Shown: positions 27,150 through 36,088 of the stretch, piece by piece
How the letters are laid out: each line of letters opens with the position of its first letter
How positions within the stretch are numbered: the first letter of the stretch is position 1
Source of the DNA: Virgibacillus litoralis
GTDB taxonomy: Bacteria; Bacillota; Bacilli; Bacillales; Amphibacillaceae
Assembly: GCF_017873675.1 (NCBI RefSeq)
Contig: NZ_JAGGKK010000006.1
Coordinates: forward strand, 1-64,000
Length of the DNA: 64,000 bases
Direction of reading: 5' to 3'
Notes under the pieces: model-generated
Seen by the model: only the letters and a program-made list of their open reading frames with translations
Database searches by the model: none
Told to the model about the DNA's origin: nothing
Position numbers and translations under genes: made by a program

Positions 27150-27269
27150 TTAATAATAGTCTTTTTTCACAAAAGAAGCACCTACAATAATTAACAATAT
27201 AAAAAGAACAACGATTAACTCAAAATTGTTATCCCTCTTTTTATCAAAACCGCCAAAAAAGTCACTCAT
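27150..27269 (-). CDS. YjcZ-family small sporulation protein
   Basis: The 39-residue product begins MSDFFGGFDKKRDNN and then has the family's hallmark membrane segment FELIVVLFILLIIVGASF, ending in a short charged tail. The ATG follows a perfect AAAGGAGGAATC. YjcZ-type proteins are short, single-pass, and made during sporulation in Bacillus; their function is unknown. It is a monocistronic reverse-strand gene. Confidence 0.82.
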   Translation of the reverse strand: MSDFFGGFDKKRDNNFELIVVLFILLIIVGASFVKKDYY

Positions 27270-27387
27270 TTATGATTCCTCCTTTCAAAATAGCCTTACC
27301 TTATATTATGTTGAAGGGGTTAAGATTGTTTGTACAAATACCTAGGGTTCGACCGATGTCAAATACAGTCAAAGGTAGAAAAAGTGA

Positions 27388-27516
27388 TGTTGGAAAAAAA
27401 TTGATACATTTAGGTGTAAAATGTAATAATTTAAAACTGTAACAACAATACCTCAATAATTGTTGTTACTCCTAAAAGATTTAAGCCATAGTTAAATGCT
27501 ATGGCTTTTTATTTTA
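27388..27516 (+). ncRNA. Candidate small RNA or attenuated leader, copy 1
   Basis: A promoter with -35 TTGATA (27401-27406), an 18-nt spacer and an extended -10 TGTAATAAT (27422-27430) is followed at once by a hairpin GTAACAACAAT/ATTGTTGTTAC (27439-27449, 27459-27469), a single-stranded CTCCTAAAAGATT, and an intrinsic terminator AAGCCATAG/CTATGGCTT (27483-27491, 27499-27507) with T5. The predicted RNA is about 75 nt. A near-identical unit lies at 27871-28002. The exposed ACUCC and loop ACCUCA could pair with Shine-Dalgarno sequences. It could also be a leader for the gene at 27580. Confidence 0.65.
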
Positions 27517-27579
27517 ACCTAATCTTTGGTAAAATTTTCTGTATCAAATGTAATCCAACAAGAGAGGACGATCGATAAT

Positions 27580-27783
27580 ATGAAAAACATATTAGAAGTT
27601 GCCCAGGAAAATAATCTTAACCTAATTGAAGTCAGCATCCTGGTTGAACTTAATAAGAATTATCCCCAAACAATAGCTATTGAAGAAGTAACAAATGATG
27701 GACAAGTAAGAGAAAATATAAACAATTTAATACAAATAGGGTTTGTCGAGGAAAGATTTCAAAAGTATAGGATTAAGAAGTGA
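27580..27783 (+). CDS. Small winged-helix-like protein
   Basis: The 67-residue product (begins MKNILEVAQENNLNLIEV) has the residue pattern of a MarR-type winged helix: a hydrophobic helix ILVELNKNYP, then AIEEVTNDGQVRENINNLI as a recognition-type helix and IGFVEERF as a wing. It could bind DNA, but this is inferred from pattern only. GAGGA lies 9 nt before the ATG. A longer in-frame start at 27526 has no site and would overlap nothing useful. It lies between the two copies of the small-RNA-like unit. Confidence 0.55.
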   Translation: MKNILEVAQENNLNLIEVSILVELNKNYPQTIAIEEVTNDGQVRENINNLIQIGFVEERFQKYRIKK

Positions 27784-27870
27784 ATATGATATTAATAACC
27801 TTTCACGAATTTATGTGAGTAATTCTTATATATTTATTCATTTTGTTTGTCACATTTTCGTCACAAAAGT

Positions 27871-28002
27871 CGTTGGAAAAATATTGATACACTAAAGTGT
27901 AAAATGTAATAATTAGTAACTGTAACAACCATACCTCAACTTAAGTTGTTGTTACTCCAAAAAAATAGGCCATAGTTTAATACTATGGCTTTTATAATTT
28001 AA
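27871..28002 (+). ncRNA. Candidate small RNA or attenuated leader, copy 2
   Basis: This repeats the unit at 27388-27516 with about 80 percent identity: -35 TTGATA (27884-27889), the same 18-nt spacer, extended -10 TGTAATAAT (27905-27913), hairpin GTAACAAC/GTTGTTAC (27922-27929, 27948-27955) with the loop ATACCTCAA conserved, then ACTCC, and a terminator GCCATAGT/ACTATGGC (27969-27976, 27982-27989) with T4. Promoter spacing, loop and terminator are kept while linking bases differ. The next gene (28166) begins about 165 nt further on. Confidence 0.65.
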
Positions 28003-28165
28003 TTTAATAAAAAACACGTAAGCAATAATAAGTATACAGAGGATTAGACGCTTGTATTTTGTGACTTTAGCTATATTATATAATGAAAAAGGATTATAAA
28101 CTAGGTACCAAAATCAAAAGATTTTTTTACAGAGTAAGAATAAAATATCACAAAAGGAGAGTGTT

Positions 28166-28369
28166 ATGGATCGTCATTTATTTAAGAACATTCGAGAGTT
28201 AAACGGATTATCACAGTACGAAATGGCAGCCAAGATTGAAGTTAGCCGGTCACTAGTGGCAAAGGTTGAAACTGGTGATAGGGGATTAACGCTAGATATA
28301 GTTAAGAAGGTTAAACAGGAGTTTGGCGTCAAACATATCGAGCAAGTTCGGGATGTAATGGGACACTGA
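28166..28369 (+). CDS. XRE-family helix-turn-helix regulator
   Basis: The 67-residue protein is a single Cro/C1-type domain: LFKNIRELNGLSQYEMAAKI, then VSRSLVAKVETGDRGLTLD, with the expected helices 2 and 3. The ATG follows AAAGGAGAG at 6 nt. Such small XRE proteins often control phage or mobile-element genes; an ImmA-type protease and an integrase remnant are encoded about 1 kb downstream, so it may belong to the same decayed element. An alternative is that it is an unrelated host regulator. Confidence 0.8.
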   Translation: MDRHLFKNIRELNGLSQYEMAAKIEVSRSLVAKVETGDRGLTLDIVKKVKQEFGVKHIEQVRDVMGH

Positions 28370-28479
28370 GAGGTATATAACCCCACCTTTAATAGATGAG
28401 GTTTATTTGTATATTTTTAAATCAAATGGCAATAGTAATTAAAGGAAGAGGGCTTACATAAGCCTCTCCCCTCTCTTCC

Positions 28480-28508
28480 GACCTCTTCCTCGAGAAGGGG
28501 TCTTTTTT
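28480..28508 (+). terminator. Intrinsic terminator at the left edge of the lysin remnant
   Basis: GACCTCTTC (28480-28488) pairs with GAGAAGGGGTC (28492-28502) with one wobble or mismatch and is followed by T6. It can end the XRE transcript; the reverse-strand lysin fragment stops just beyond it. Confidence 0.7.
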
Positions 28509-28509
28509 A

Positions 28510-29172
28510 TTAAAACATTACATTCCACGTTTCAGGACCAACTATTCCATCAATCTGTAATCCATGTCTAAGCTGATAATCTCGAACTGCTGCTTCTGTA
28601 ATCGGTCCATATATACCATCAGGCTTAACACCTACTGCACGTTGAATGCGCTCTACGTCAATACCAGTATCTACATACCCTTGTCCGATATAATGCCCCG
28701 GATAAGGCACGATTGCTTCTTTACTTACAGATTTATTAGAATATAAATCCTTCCCAATATAATCTACAGGATCCGCTGCGTTTGTCTTATCAATGTTCCA
28801 GTTACCGCCTTTATGCAATTCGAAATGTAGATGCTGACCAGTAGAATGTCCGGTATTACCCATGACACCAATCTGTCACCCTGCTTAACATGGTCACCAA
28901 CGTGAACTCTACGTGTACCACTTTGCATATGAGCATAAACTGTTTCCCATGTATCGCCATTCAATCATAATACATTCACCATATGAGCTTGATAAATAGG
29001 AACATCTCACCTTACCTGTAGCCGCAGCATAAATCGGATGATAACCACCGTCTGCAAAATCTGTACCGTTATGGTCTGAACGGTGACTTGTCCTAAAATC
29101 ACTTGTTACTCTTTTTGTATCTGTTGGATTATTAAATGTTGTCATCTGTAAGATTGATTTATAGCGCGGCAA
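28510..29172 (-). pseudogene. Phage-type M23 peptidase / peptidoglycan-binding lysin, frameshifted
   Basis: Three reverse-strand frames in sequence give one protein: an M23-type N-terminal part (RTSHRSDHNGTDFADGG, then YGECIMIE), a middle in another frame (GDTWETVYAHMQSG, VHVGDHVKQGDR), and a third with NTGHSTGQHLHFELH, followed by a PG_binding_1 domain (ERIQRAVGVKPDGIYGP ... GIVGPETWNVMF). The zinc-ligand type HxxxD and HLHFE motifs are present but never in one frame, so at least two frameshifts separate them. The N-terminus is also truncated. It is a dead remnant, probably of a prophage endolysin. Confidence 0.85.
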
Positions 29173-29307
29173 CTGACGATAATTATGAAGATATTGGTAA
29201 AGAAATCGACTTTGAGACGCAACTAGAGAAATAAAAAACTAAGGTGTGCATATAATTGTACACCCTATTTTGTAAACTAAATACGAACATACATTCTATT
29301 TTAGAGG

Positions 29308-29769
29308 GTGGTCATCATTAGGTATACACATTTAGAAGATTCTGTTCGTGATTTGTACAGGCATTTAAAAATACAATCGCCGCAAGAATTAGGAATCGAT
29401 GTTATTGCAAGAAAATTGAATCTTAATGTCTTATATGGTGGCGTTAGCTTACGTTTTGGAAATGATTTTGTAATCAAGAAGTCTACTAAACAAAAGGAAT
29501 GGCAATTGTTTGGGCATGAAGTTGGTCACTATCTCAGACACTATGGAAATCATTTAGTGATGCATTATTTATTCATGGATCTTCAAGAACTCCAGGCGAA
29601 CCACTTTGCTTATCATTTTTGTATTCCGACTTTTATGCTGCAAGATTTATATGACCTAAATGTCTATCAAGTTATGAATCTATTCAATGTAGAATATGAG
29701 TTTGCCCAAACAAGATTATCAATGTACCAGAACAAATTAATTATGGGAGGTAATCACGTTGCATTGTAG
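29308..29769 (+). CDS. ImmA/IrrE-type metallopeptidase (COG2856)
   Basis: This protein of about 150 residues has the zinc-binding motif GHEVGHYLRH (HExxH) at about residues 70-79 and a C-terminal helical part (LQELQANHFAYHF with the third-ligand region). In ICEBs1, ImmA cleaves the XRE repressor ImmR to induce the element; here an XRE gene lies upstream and an integrase gene starts 11 nt before its stop. The GTG at 29308 overlaps the presumed ribosome binding site GAGGG; an ATT at 29317 is better spaced, so the start is uncertain. Confidence 0.82.
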   Translation: MVIIRYTHLEDSVRDLYRHLKIQSPQELGIDVIARKLNLNVLYGGVSLRFGNDFVIKKSTKQKEWQLFGHEVGHYLRHYGNHLVMHYLFMDLQELQANHFAYHFCIPTFMLQDLYDLNVYQVMNLFNVEYEFAQTRLSMYQNKLIMGGNHVAL

Positions 29770-30957
29770 TAAAACTAAGACTAAAAACGGGCAAGTAAGA
29801 TGGGTATGTGTAGAAGATAGTCCACGGGATTCTGCAACTGGTAAACGCAAACAAATAACAAGGAGAGGAAAAACACAAAAAGAAGCTAAAAAACGAGTTG
29901 AGACTGCAATAAAAGATGAATTAGAAACTGGTATAAATCATAAAGAAACAAAAGACATGACCTTTGATAAATTAGCAGATGAATGGCTGGAAATGTATAA
30001 GCTGACAGGTGTTAAAAAAAGCACGATCAATACCAGGAAGGTGGAATTAAAAGCCTTGAACGATCATATAGCAAAAGCTCAGGTCAGCAAAATAGATCAT
30101 TTTATGTATCAAAAGGTCATTAATGATATAGCTGTAGAGCGTACTGAAAACTATGTTCGTGGTGTGAATGTATGCGCTAATATGGTTTTTAAGTTCGGCG
30201 TCAAAAGTAAAATAATAAAGCTTCAGATGTAACAATACCGAAAAAGAGGAAAACGGTTGAGGATTTGCAAAAAGATAAAATTGAGGAAAAAGATTGGGAA
30301 AGAGAAGAATTAGACGCATTTTTAACAGCTACTTTAAAACACGGATTACGACTAGACAAAGAGCGATTTTATACACTGGCCTTTTCGGGTCTACCTGTAG
30401 GTGAATTATGCGCTTTAAAGAAAAGTGACTTAGACCTTGAAAACAACATTATAAGTGTGACGAAAACAATCAATAGCAAAAATGACAACATGAGAGAATA
30501 TGATATCACAACACCAAAAAACGACATATCTGTTCGTAAAGTAGAAATGGAAAAACCGATAATGGATATGCTGCGTGATTTAATAAGAAGAAACGATACT
30601 CATAAAATGAAGTACCGTTTACAAATGGAAGATTTTCATGATGGAGATTTTGTATTTTCTAGGGAGAATGGATATCCTTATTTTGGTATTGATGTGAATA
30701 GCAGAATCAACCGAATGCTCAAGAAAGCAAAAATTAACAGGCACGCATCATCTCATATATTCAGGCACACACATATTTCGATGTTAACTGAAGCTGGAAT
30801 CGATTTACCGACTATCATGAATCGAGTTGGTCATAAAGGTCCGAAAACTACGTTAGAAATTTATACACACGTTACTAACAAGATGATGAAAAAAGCATCT
30901 GAAAAAATCAATCATGCATATGGTGATTTGCTTGAAAATATATCTTTATTAAAATAG
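29759..30957 (+). pseudogene. Phage-type tyrosine integrase, frameshifted and with a lost catalytic Arg
   Basis: The first frame (29759-30232; TTG start after GGAGG) holds the AP2-like arm-binding and the SAM-like core-binding domains. It breaks after VFKFGVKSK, and the catalytic domain continues in another frame (about 30230-30957). There the first catalytic motif, normally R-x-GEL, reads SGLPVGELCALK, so the Arg is replaced by Pro. HIFRHTHIS and GHKGPKTTLEIYTHV with the nucleophilic Tyr are kept. Two independent lesions make it almost certainly inactive. It overlaps the ImmA-type gene by 11 nt, the usual order in small prophages and ICEs. Confidence 0.88.
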
Positions 30958-30959
30958 AT

Positions 30960-31004
30960 GTGACTTTAATGTGATTTTTTGAGTATTTTTCACATCAAAG
31001 TCAC
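30960..31004. repeat. Inverted repeat after the integrase remnant
   Basis: GTGACTTTAATGTGA (30960-30974) is complementary, with one mismatch, to TCACATCAAAGTCAC (30990-31004). The loop is T-rich. It could be a terminator or part of the attachment region, since the element ends here and the elaA-like gene begins. No matching att sequence was found on the left side. Confidence 0.5.
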
Positions 31005-31020
31005 CGAAAGTGTTGTCACA

Positions 31021-31479
31021 TCAACAGGTAATATTGTCTTTATCCCAAACCATGTCAATATGGGGAATTCCATCCTCCAAATAAGAATCTGTAACCTGTT
31101 TAAAACCGAGCCCTGAGTAAAATTTTTTCAAGTATTCCTGTCCTTGAATCTTAATCCTTTTTTCATTCCACTCGTTTAATACATAATCTATTGCCTTTTG
31201 CATAATTTGCTGGGCATATCCTTGGTGGCGAAATTTCTCTGCAACTGATACACGGCCTATTGAAACTTCCTCGTACTTGGAATCACTTGGAAGTATACGG
31301 ACATTTGCGGCAAACTCACCATTTATTTTCAAAAAATAGTGTAGTGCAAGTTGGTCATAATTATCTAGTTCAGGATATGGACAGTCTTGTTCAACTACAA
31401 AAATATCCACCCTTAATTTCAACAATCCGTATAATTCATCATTCGTTAGTTCATCGAATGTCTTTATTGACCATTCCAC
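31021..31479 (-). CDS. ElaA-family GNAT acetyltransferase
   Basis: This 152-residue protein shows the ElaA pattern: KLRVDIFVVEQDCPYPE near the N-terminus, the acetyl-CoA loop FRHQGYAQQIMQ, and a C-terminal EYLKKFYSGLGFK ... LEDGIPHIDMVW. The substrate of ElaA proteins is not established. Its start abuts the end of the next upstream gene (shared base at 31479), so the two are cotranscribed. Its 3' end lies against the prophage remnant. Confidence 0.82.
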   Translation of the reverse strand: MEWSIKTFDELTNDELYGLLKLRVDIFVVEQDCPYPELDNYDQLALHYFLKINGEFAANVRILPSDSKYEEVSIGRVSVAEKFRHQGYAQQIMQKAIDYVLNEWNEKRIKIQGQEYLKKFYSGLGFKQVTDSYLEDGIPHIDMVWDKDNITC

Positions 31480-31781
31480 TATCTTTTCACTTCCTTATCA
31501 ATTTCTTCTTGAACTATAAAGGCCAATTCATCATTACCAAACAGCTGCAGTACATTAAGTACCGTTTGACTTGGAATTTCTTCAGATTCCTTCTTGGGTA
31601 CAGTTAATTCTAATGCTTCTCTAAGTGCATCATTTTTCGATTGTGAAGGGTACGCTTTTTCATACAATGATTTAGGGTCAAGGTCATTGTTTATACACCA
31701 CTGCGCATAAATTAAAATCATCATTTTCTCATCATGCTGATAACTTTCAATTACTTGTTGCTCAACTTCTTTTTTATCCAT
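31479..31781 (-). CDS. Unknown helical protein
   Basis: The 100-residue product (begins MDKKEVEQQVIESYQHD) is acidic and helical with no membrane segment. I do not recognise it. The ATG at 31781 follows AGGTG by 6 nt, with that site formed by the stop codon region of the upstream methyltransferase gene; the GTG at 31790 overlaps it. It sits between a methyltransferase and an ElaA-type gene in one unit, so it may act with either. Confidence 0.65.
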   Translation of the reverse strand: MDKKEVEQQVIESYQHDEKMMILIYAQWCINNDLDPKSLYEKAYPSQSKNDALREALELTVPKKESEEIPSQTVLNVLQLFGNDELAFIVQEEIDKEVKR

Positions 31782-31782
31782 A

Positions 31783-32472
31783 TTATTCACCTACTTTTCG
31801 CAGAATAAATACCCACAGAAATGTTAAAGCCTGCTTAAGCTCCAGGGGTAAATCCTTATAGTGATGCTCTTTTACTTCTTCTTTGAAAACACCAAATCCA
31901 TCAACATACTGTAAATCATTTTCAGATGCAAGTTTCTGAAATTCCCAAGGCATCATCGTATTACATATAGCTTTTTTACCTTGAAGACGGGGATAACTAT
32001 TTGTTCTTGGTCCTGCTGTCGGCCCAAGAATGCCAACGCACAGTAAACCATCTTTTTTAAGAACTCGATGAAGCTCACGTACAGCCTTCTCAGGAAATTC
32101 CGTCCATTCCAGAACATTAATTGCCATAATACCATCACAGCTATTAGTGTCAAACGACAGTTCCCCGGCATCTCCTTGCATAAATTCTATTTCTTCTTTA
32201 TCTAACCGTAGTTTTGCCCGTGCAATCATTTCAGTTGAAAGATCCATTCCTACTACATTATATCCTGACTTATGTAATTTGTAGGATCCATAACCATCTC
32301 CACATCCAATATCAATAATAGTACTCCCTGCTTTTAAATGCTTCTTTATAAAAGGAACGATATCTTTTCTGCTGCCATTATCCCACATATTTGTACTACG
32401 TTCATTCCAAAAAGCTGCACGGTCATCCCACTGAGCTTCAGCTTCTTTTTGCCAATTAAATGAATCTGCCAC
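31783..32472 (-). CDS. Class I SAM-dependent methyltransferase
   Basis: This 229-residue protein has motif I IIDIGCGDGYGSYKL (about residue 50), the acidic post-motif VGMDLS and motif IV-like CDGIMAINVLEWTEF. It resembles small-molecule methyltransferases of the UbiE/COQ5 kind; the substrate is unknown. I start at the GTG at 32472 because GGAGGG lies 5 nt upstream; an in-frame start 27 codons earlier falls inside the terminator of the cold-shock gene. It heads a three-gene reverse-strand unit. Confidence 0.85.
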   Translation of the reverse strand: MADSFNWQKEAEAQWDDRAAFWNERSTNMWDNGSRKDIVPFIKKHLKAGSTIIDIGCGDGYGSYKLHKSGYNVVGMDLSTEMIARAKLRLDKEEIEFMQGDAGELSFDTNSCDGIMAINVLEWTEFPEKAVRELHRVLKKDGLLCVGILGPTAGPRTNSYPRLQGKKAICNTMMPWEFQKLASENDLQYVDGFGVFKEEVKEHHYKDLPLELKQALTFLWVFILRKVGE

Positions 32473-32515
32473 AAAATCCCTCCAATTAAGAATACTTTCA
32501 GTATAAACTAAAAAA

Positions 32516-32542
32516 AGGTTTACCTCACGAAGAGATAAACCT
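32516..32542 (-). terminator. Terminator of the cold-shock gene
   Basis: AGGTTTACCTC (32516-32526) pairs with GAGATAAACCT (32532-32542) around CACGA-type loop bases. On the reverse strand a T7 run follows. It separates the cold-shock gene from the methyltransferase unit. Confidence 0.85.
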
Positions 32543-32556
32543 TTTTGTATCATCTA

Positions 32557-32754
32557 TTATAGACGTGTTACGTTAGCTGCTTGTGGTCCACGGTTACCTT
32601 CAACGATTTCAAATTCAACGTCTTGACCTTCTTCAAGAGTTTTGAAACCTTCTGCATTGATTGCTGAGAAATGTACGAATACATCGTCTCCGTCTTCGCG
32701 TTCGATGAAACCGAATCCTTTTTCAGCGTTAAACCATTTTACTTTACCAGTCAT
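32557..32754 (-). CDS. Cold-shock protein (CspA/CspB family)
   Basis: The 65-residue product is a full cold-shock domain with the RNP1 motif KGFGFIE and RNP2 motif VFVHFSAI; it binds single-stranded RNA or DNA and melts RNA structure. The ATG at 32754 follows GGGAGGT by 7 nt. A longer in-frame start 16 codons upstream is not credible. The untranslated leader is long and AT-rich, as usual for csp genes. Which paralogue (cspB, cspC or cspD) cannot be told. Confidence 0.95.
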   Translation of the reverse strand: MTGKVKWFNAEKGFGFIEREDGDDVFVHFSAINAEGFKTLEEGQDVEFEIVEGNRGPQAANVTRL

Positions 32755-33060
32755 TAAAATGACCTCCCTATATACAAATATCGTGCAAAGTAATTGAATC
32801 ATAAATACTTTTACACCACTTTGATAAAGAGATCGTAAAGTATTACAAACTTCAATTTCCTATTGCACTTATTACTTTACCCTTTCCAGAAATAAAAAGC
32901 AAGTAATTTGATAAATTATTTTCTCCAAGGTTTTACTTCAAAAGCCATAGTTGAAAATATCTAAATAAATTGGTAAACTATTATCTTGCAAGAATATAAA
33001 AAAATACCGACTACCAAACATTTATATCTTGCAAATATGAATGACAGGTGGTAATTAAAA

Positions 33061-34032
33061 ATGATAAACAGTAAGGAGTACCAAGTATTACTGTACTACA
33101 AGTATATCCAAATTGAAGACCCTGAAGAGTATGCTACGGAGCATCTCCAATTTTGTAAGGATCTTGATTTAAGAGGACGTATTCTGGTGGCTGAAGAAGG
33201 CATCAATGGAACAGTATCTGGAACAATAGAACAAACAGAGAAGTACATGGAAGCAATGCATAATGATCCGCGCTTTGCTGATATGACATTCAAAATTGAC
33301 GAACATGAAGGACATGCATTCAAAAAAATGCATGTACGTCCACGAAATGAAATAGTATCACTCCGTTTAGAGGATGACATTAATCCTAAACAAACGACAG
33401 GCAAATATTTCGAACCAGAGGAATTTTTTGAAGCAATGCAGGATGAGAACACTGTTGTCCTGGATGCACGCAACGATTATGAGTATGATCTTGGGCATTT
33501 CCGTGGAGCTATCCGCCCAGACATTGAAGCATTCCGTGAATTACCTGAGTGGGTGGAAAAAAATAAACACCTCATCGAAGGAAAACGTGTATTAACATAT
33601 TGCACTGGCGGAATTCGTTGTGAAAAGTTCTCCGGCTGGTTAGTCAAAGAAGGCTTTGAAGACGTTGCGCAGCTGCATGGCGGAATTGTATCATATGGGA
33701 AAGACCCTAATGTACAAGGAGAACTTTGGGATGGTCAATGTTATGTTTTTGACGAGCGAATCTCCGTACCCATTAATAAAAAAGAACACGTTGTAGTCGG
33801 CGTGGATTATTTTGATGGTCAGCCATGTGAACGTTATGTTAACTGTGCTAATCCTGAATGCAATAAACAAATTCTTTGCTCAGAAGAAAATGAGCATAAA
33901 TATATGCGCGGCTGTACACCAGAGTGCCGTATTAGCCCTCGAAATATGTATGTGAAAGAACATGATTTATCCGAGGAAGAAATTCAGGAAAGACTTGCAG
34001 CACTTGAAGAGGATATAAAGCAAGAAGCTTAA
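33061..34032 (+). CDS. trhO: TrhO, oxygen-dependent tRNA uridine-34 hydroxylase (YbfQ, UPF0176)
   Basis: This 323-residue protein has the YceA/UPF0176 N-terminal domain ([27 protein letters not shown]), a rhodanese domain with active-site Cys in [16 protein letters not shown], and a C-terminal Cys-rich tail ([12 protein letters not shown] ... GCTPECR). TrhO makes 5-hydroxyuridine at the tRNA wobble base using oxygen; B. subtilis YbfQ is the same family. ATG after GGTGG. It is monocistronic with a strong terminator. Confidence 0.92.
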   Translation: MINSKEYQVLLYYKYIQIEDPEEYATEHLQFCKDLDLRGRILVAEEGINGTVSGTIEQTEKYMEAMHNDPRFADMTFKIDEHEGHAFKKMHVRPRNEIVSLRLEDDINPKQTTGKYFEPEEFFEAMQDENTVVLDARNDYEYDLGHFRGAIRPDIEAFRELPEWVEKNKHLIEGKRVLTYCTGGIRCEKFSGWLVKEGFEDVAQLHGGIVSYGKDPNVQGELWDGQCYVFDERISVPINKKEHVVVGVDYFDGQPCERYVNCANPECNKQILCSEENEHKYMRGCTPECRISPRNMYVKEHDLSEEEIQERLAALEEDIKQEA

Positions 34033-34045
34033 TTACAATATAAAA

Positions 34046-34072
34046 AGGCAGGTGAGAAAATCTCACCTGCCT
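34046..34072 (+). terminator. Terminator of trhO (probably also serves the TRAP gene)
   Basis: AGGCAGGTGAGA (34046-34057) pairs perfectly with TCTCACCTGCCT (34061-34072), followed by T6 on the forward strand; A-rich sequence before the stem gives T on the reverse strand. Confidence 0.9.
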
Positions 34073-34093
34073 TTTTTTATCCCCAAAATTTTT

Positions 34094-36043
34094 CTAAGAT
34101 GTTTGCTGCTTCTTTTTATCTGATTTATTTTGAAGGTATTGCATTGTTGTAACAACTCCAAATACCACTAAGCCTAATAATGAAAATTTGATATCTGGAT
34201 ATACTAGAAGTAATCCTCCAATTATTAAAACAATTCGTTCAATCCGATTTAATGTTTTTACATAATATCCTATCAGACTTGAACTAATTGCAGCCATTCC
34301 AAGCATTGCTGTAATAACAGCTATCGATACATTTGTTACATTCGCATCTGCTTGCAATAACAGGATCGGCTGCGAAACAAACATATATGGAATAATAAAT
34401 GCTGCAATCGCTAGCTTAACAGCAGTTACACCAGCTTTCATTGGATTCGCTTTTGCTATCCCTGCCCCCGCATATGCAGCTAAACAAACAGGCGGTGTAA
34501 TATCAGCGACGATTCCAAAGTAAAATACAAACATATGAACAGCAATTACTGGTACATCAAATGCCAGTAGTGCAGGTGCTGCCATTGTTGCTGTTACTAC
34601 ATAGTTTGCAGTGGTTGGCAGTCCCATGCCTAGAATAATACATGCTACCATGGTAAATACCATTACAAGGAAGAATTGACCTTGTGCAAGATCGATTATT
34701 CCACCAGCAATCTTTGGACCCAATCCTGTTGTTGTTACAGTCCCGGCAATAATACCCGCAGTAGCACAAGCTGCAATTACTGGCAAAGCTGTCCTGGCAC
34801 CTTCTTCTAGCAAATTAACAATACCTTTAAACGACATTCTAGTATCTTTTCTAAAGAAACTAATGATAAATGCAACAAATATTGCAAATAAAGCCGCGAA
34901 AGTTGGTGTATATCCAGCAAGCAAGAATCCAACAATTATGACTAGTGGTGCAAATAAATCTAGCCTCTTAATAAGATTTTTCGTATTAGGTAATTGTTCC
35001 TTAGCAAGACCTAATATGCCCTGCTTTCTAGCCTCAAAATGTGTACCCATGAACAAACCAGAGAAATAAAGAACTGCCGGAATAATAGCAATTAAAATTA
35101 TTTCATTATATGGAACCCCAGTATAAGATGCCATAATAAATGCAGCAGCACCCATGATCGGTGGCATTATTTGTCCACCAGTAGAAGCTGCAGCCTCAGT
35201 TGCAGCAGCAAAGTGCGGTTTAAATCCTGCATTTTTCATCATAGGAATAGTAAATGAGCCTGAGCCAACTGTATTAGCTACCGAACTACCACTTACCATA
35301 CCTTGAAGCCCACTTGCTGCAACAGCAGCTTTAGCAGTCCCACCAGTGTATTTACCTGTTAAACGCAACGCAATATCATTAAAAAATTGGCCGATGTTTG
35401 TTTTTACCAAGATTACTCCAAAGAAGAGGAATAAATAAATGTATGTGGATGAAATTTGTATAGGGATACCAAAGATGGAGCTTGAACTAAAGAACATTTC
35501 AGTTGCAAGAGACGGCCAATCATAACCAGCGTGTCCAATAATTGGAATGTACTGACCAAATAAACCATAAAGCAAGGCAAGTATTGCAATTATAACTATA
35601 GGTAGTCCAACAACACGTCTAGTAGCTTCTAGCAATAAAATTATTCCAGCTGTTGCTACGATTTGATCAAGCGCTGTGAAACCAAATATAATCGCTTCAT
35701 TAATCAGATGATCATAATTGTAAATAATATAGTAATTTGATAGAAGTGCAGCTATGGCTAATAGGGCATCATACCATGGAACCCCTCTACGTTTAGTCAT
35801 AGATGGCTTTATCGGGTATAACAAATATACCAGACTCAAGCCTGCACCAAGATGTATTGCCCCTTGAATTAAGGAAACCTTGGATCCATAAAACGCAGTG
35901 TAAAGCTGGAAAATAGTTAAAGCAGCACCAATTATAAGGGTAATCCACCCCCAAGGTCCGAGATTAGTACGGAAAGCACTTTCTTTGTCGTATTTAGCCA
36001 TCAGCTCATGCTTGTCGATTTCTTCTGTATTCTGATCAGCCAT
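34094..36043 (-). CDS. TAXI-type TRAP transporter, fused small and large permease subunits
   Basis: This protein of about 649 residues has a short charged N-terminus, four helices corresponding to the DctQ-type small subunit and then the DctM-type large subunit with GLQGMVSGSSVANTVG, GGQIMPPIMGAAAF and CIILGMGLPTTANYV. The fusion is usual for the TAXI branch of sodium-coupled TRAP importers, which take up dicarboxylates such as 2-oxoglutarate or glutamate. I start at the ATG at 36043, 7 nt after GGAGGGG; the ATG at 36058 has only a tightly spaced site. Its binding protein is encoded just upstream. Confidence 0.9.
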   Translation of the reverse strand: MADQNTEEIDKHELMAKYDKESAFRTNLGPWGWITLIIGAALTIFQLYTAFYGSKVSLIQGAIHLGAGLSLVYLLYPIKPSMTKRRGVPWYDALLAIAALLSNYYIIYNYDHLINEAIIFGFTALDQIVATAGIILLLEATRRVVGLPIVIIAILALLYGLFGQYIPIIGHAGYDWPSLATEMFFSSSSIFGIPIQISSTYIYLFLFFGVILVKTNIGQFFNDIALRLTGKYTGGTAKAAVAASGLQGMVSGSSVANTVGSGSFTIPMMKNAGFKPHFAAATEAAASTGGQIMPPIMGAAAFIMASYTGVPYNEIILIAIIPAVLYFSGLFMGTHFEARKQGILGLAKEQLPNTKNLIKRLDLFAPLVIIVGFLLAGYTPTFAALFAIFVAFIISFFRKDTRMSFKGIVNLLEEGARTALPVIAACATAGIIAGTVTTTGLGPKIAGGIIDLAQGQFFLVMVFTMVACIILGMGLPTTANYVVTATMAAPALLAFDVPVIAVHMFVFYFGIVADITPPVCLAAYAGAGIAKANPMKAGVTAVKLAIAAFIIPYMFVSQPILLLQADANVTNVSIAVITAMLGMAAISSSLIGYYVKTLNRIERIVLIIGGLLLVYPDIKFSLLGLVVFGVVTTMQYLQNKSDKKKQQTS

Positions 36044-36088
36044 CGCTTCCCCCTCCATTTCTTCCTGTCTATGTATTGAGGAGAAAAA

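Noticed and set aside
27313-27444. 44-codon forward frame beginning MLKGLRLFVQ
   Set aside because: It overlaps the promoter and start of the first small-RNA-like unit and has no clear family or conserved pattern.
30200-30270. Programmed frameshift in the integrase
   Set aside because: No slippery heptamer is evident, and a catalytic Arg is also lost, so simple decay explains it better.
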